Shown piece by piece: positions 1 through 64,000 of a DNA stretch of 64,000 nucleotides. How positions within the stretch are numbered: the stretch's first letter is position 1; every line of letters starts with the position of its first letter. Under the pieces are notes generated by a model that was given only the letters and a program-made list of their open reading frames with translations, had not been told where the DNA came from and did no database searches. The stretch comes from Liolophura sinensis. Lineage: Eukaryota > Mollusca > Polyplacophora > Chitonida > Chitonidae. Made by a program: the position numbers and the translations under genes. The DNA is taken from contig NC_088304.1 in the NCBI RefSeq assembly GCF_032854445.1, positions 32,792,810 to 32,856,809 of the forward strand, given 5' to 3'.

Positions 1-1
1 T

Positions 2-63767
<63,766 letters not shown>

Positions 63768-64000
63768 GTACGAGCCTTGCTCTGTTTTATTGTCTGTGTT
63801 CAGTAAGTCATGAACAAAGGTGTGCAGATATACTGCAGATTTTGGCATAAAATCAATCAGTGCAAATCTAATCTAATTTTTACTTTTATTTTTGAATAAC
63901 CCAATAACTCAAAATCGGGAGACTTTAAAAATGGTACTTGTTCCTGCCTTGCTTGGCGCTCAGCACCTAGAGTTTAGAGGAACAAAACAGGAGAGGTTGG

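Overview
The window is one long stretch of a single animal gene on the plus strand: the orthologue of neurofibromin (NF1), the very large RasGAP scaffold protein. I could place 44 constitutive coding exons, one of them partly hidden by an assembly gap, plus one alternative exon. All junctions are GT-AG and the reading phase carries from exon to exon. Together they encode about 1,865 residues, roughly human residues 500 to 2450. The gene enters from the left in mid-exon and leaves on the right in an intron, so the start, the N-terminal ~500 residues, the C-terminal tail, promoter and poly(A) site are all outside. No other protein gene is supported. The genome is a lophotrochozoan, most likely a mollusc: the exon sequences resemble fly and human neurofibromin about equally, acatgta motifs are everywhere, and the introns carry more than 20 copies of a tRNA-derived SINE and another short element of a type I associate with molluscan genomes. 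The species cannot be fixed from the sequence alone.

Layout. 1-13743: cysteine/serine-rich N-terminal half (exons 1-12), including a 39-bp minisatellite that runs almost to a 200-N gap. 13744-18838: one intron made almost wholly of about 66 copies of a 74-bp unit copied from the end of exon 12 and its splice donor. 18839-21447: exons 13-16 (tubulin-binding region). 21448-25788: intron with a 52-bp minisatellite and a 60-bp-arm foldback. 25789-37701: the RasGAP catalytic domain (exons 17-24) with the arginine finger in exon 19 and two tandem versions of exon 21 (21A and 21B), followed by a 47-bp array of about 48 copies. 37608-47082: Sec14-like and PH-like module (exons 24-30) with further arrays, one copied from the exon 27 end. 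48143-63767: HEAT-like C-terminal half (exons 31-45) with 21-, 27- and about 29-bp arrays and a small array copied from the exon 33 end.

Most notable points. (1) Exons 21A and 21B are duplicated versions of the same catalytic-domain exon, with phases that force mutually exclusive use. Each carries the FLR motif, and they fall on the segment where vertebrate NF1 inserts its alternative exon 23a. (2) At least three intronic minisatellites were seeded by an exon 3' end plus its 5' splice site, and other arrays carry repeated 3'-splice-site-like motifs. (3) Two single-base frame breaks, one close to the gap and one in a C6 run, look like assembly errors in an otherwise intact gene. Most long open frames in the window are artefacts of arrays whose period is a multiple of three.
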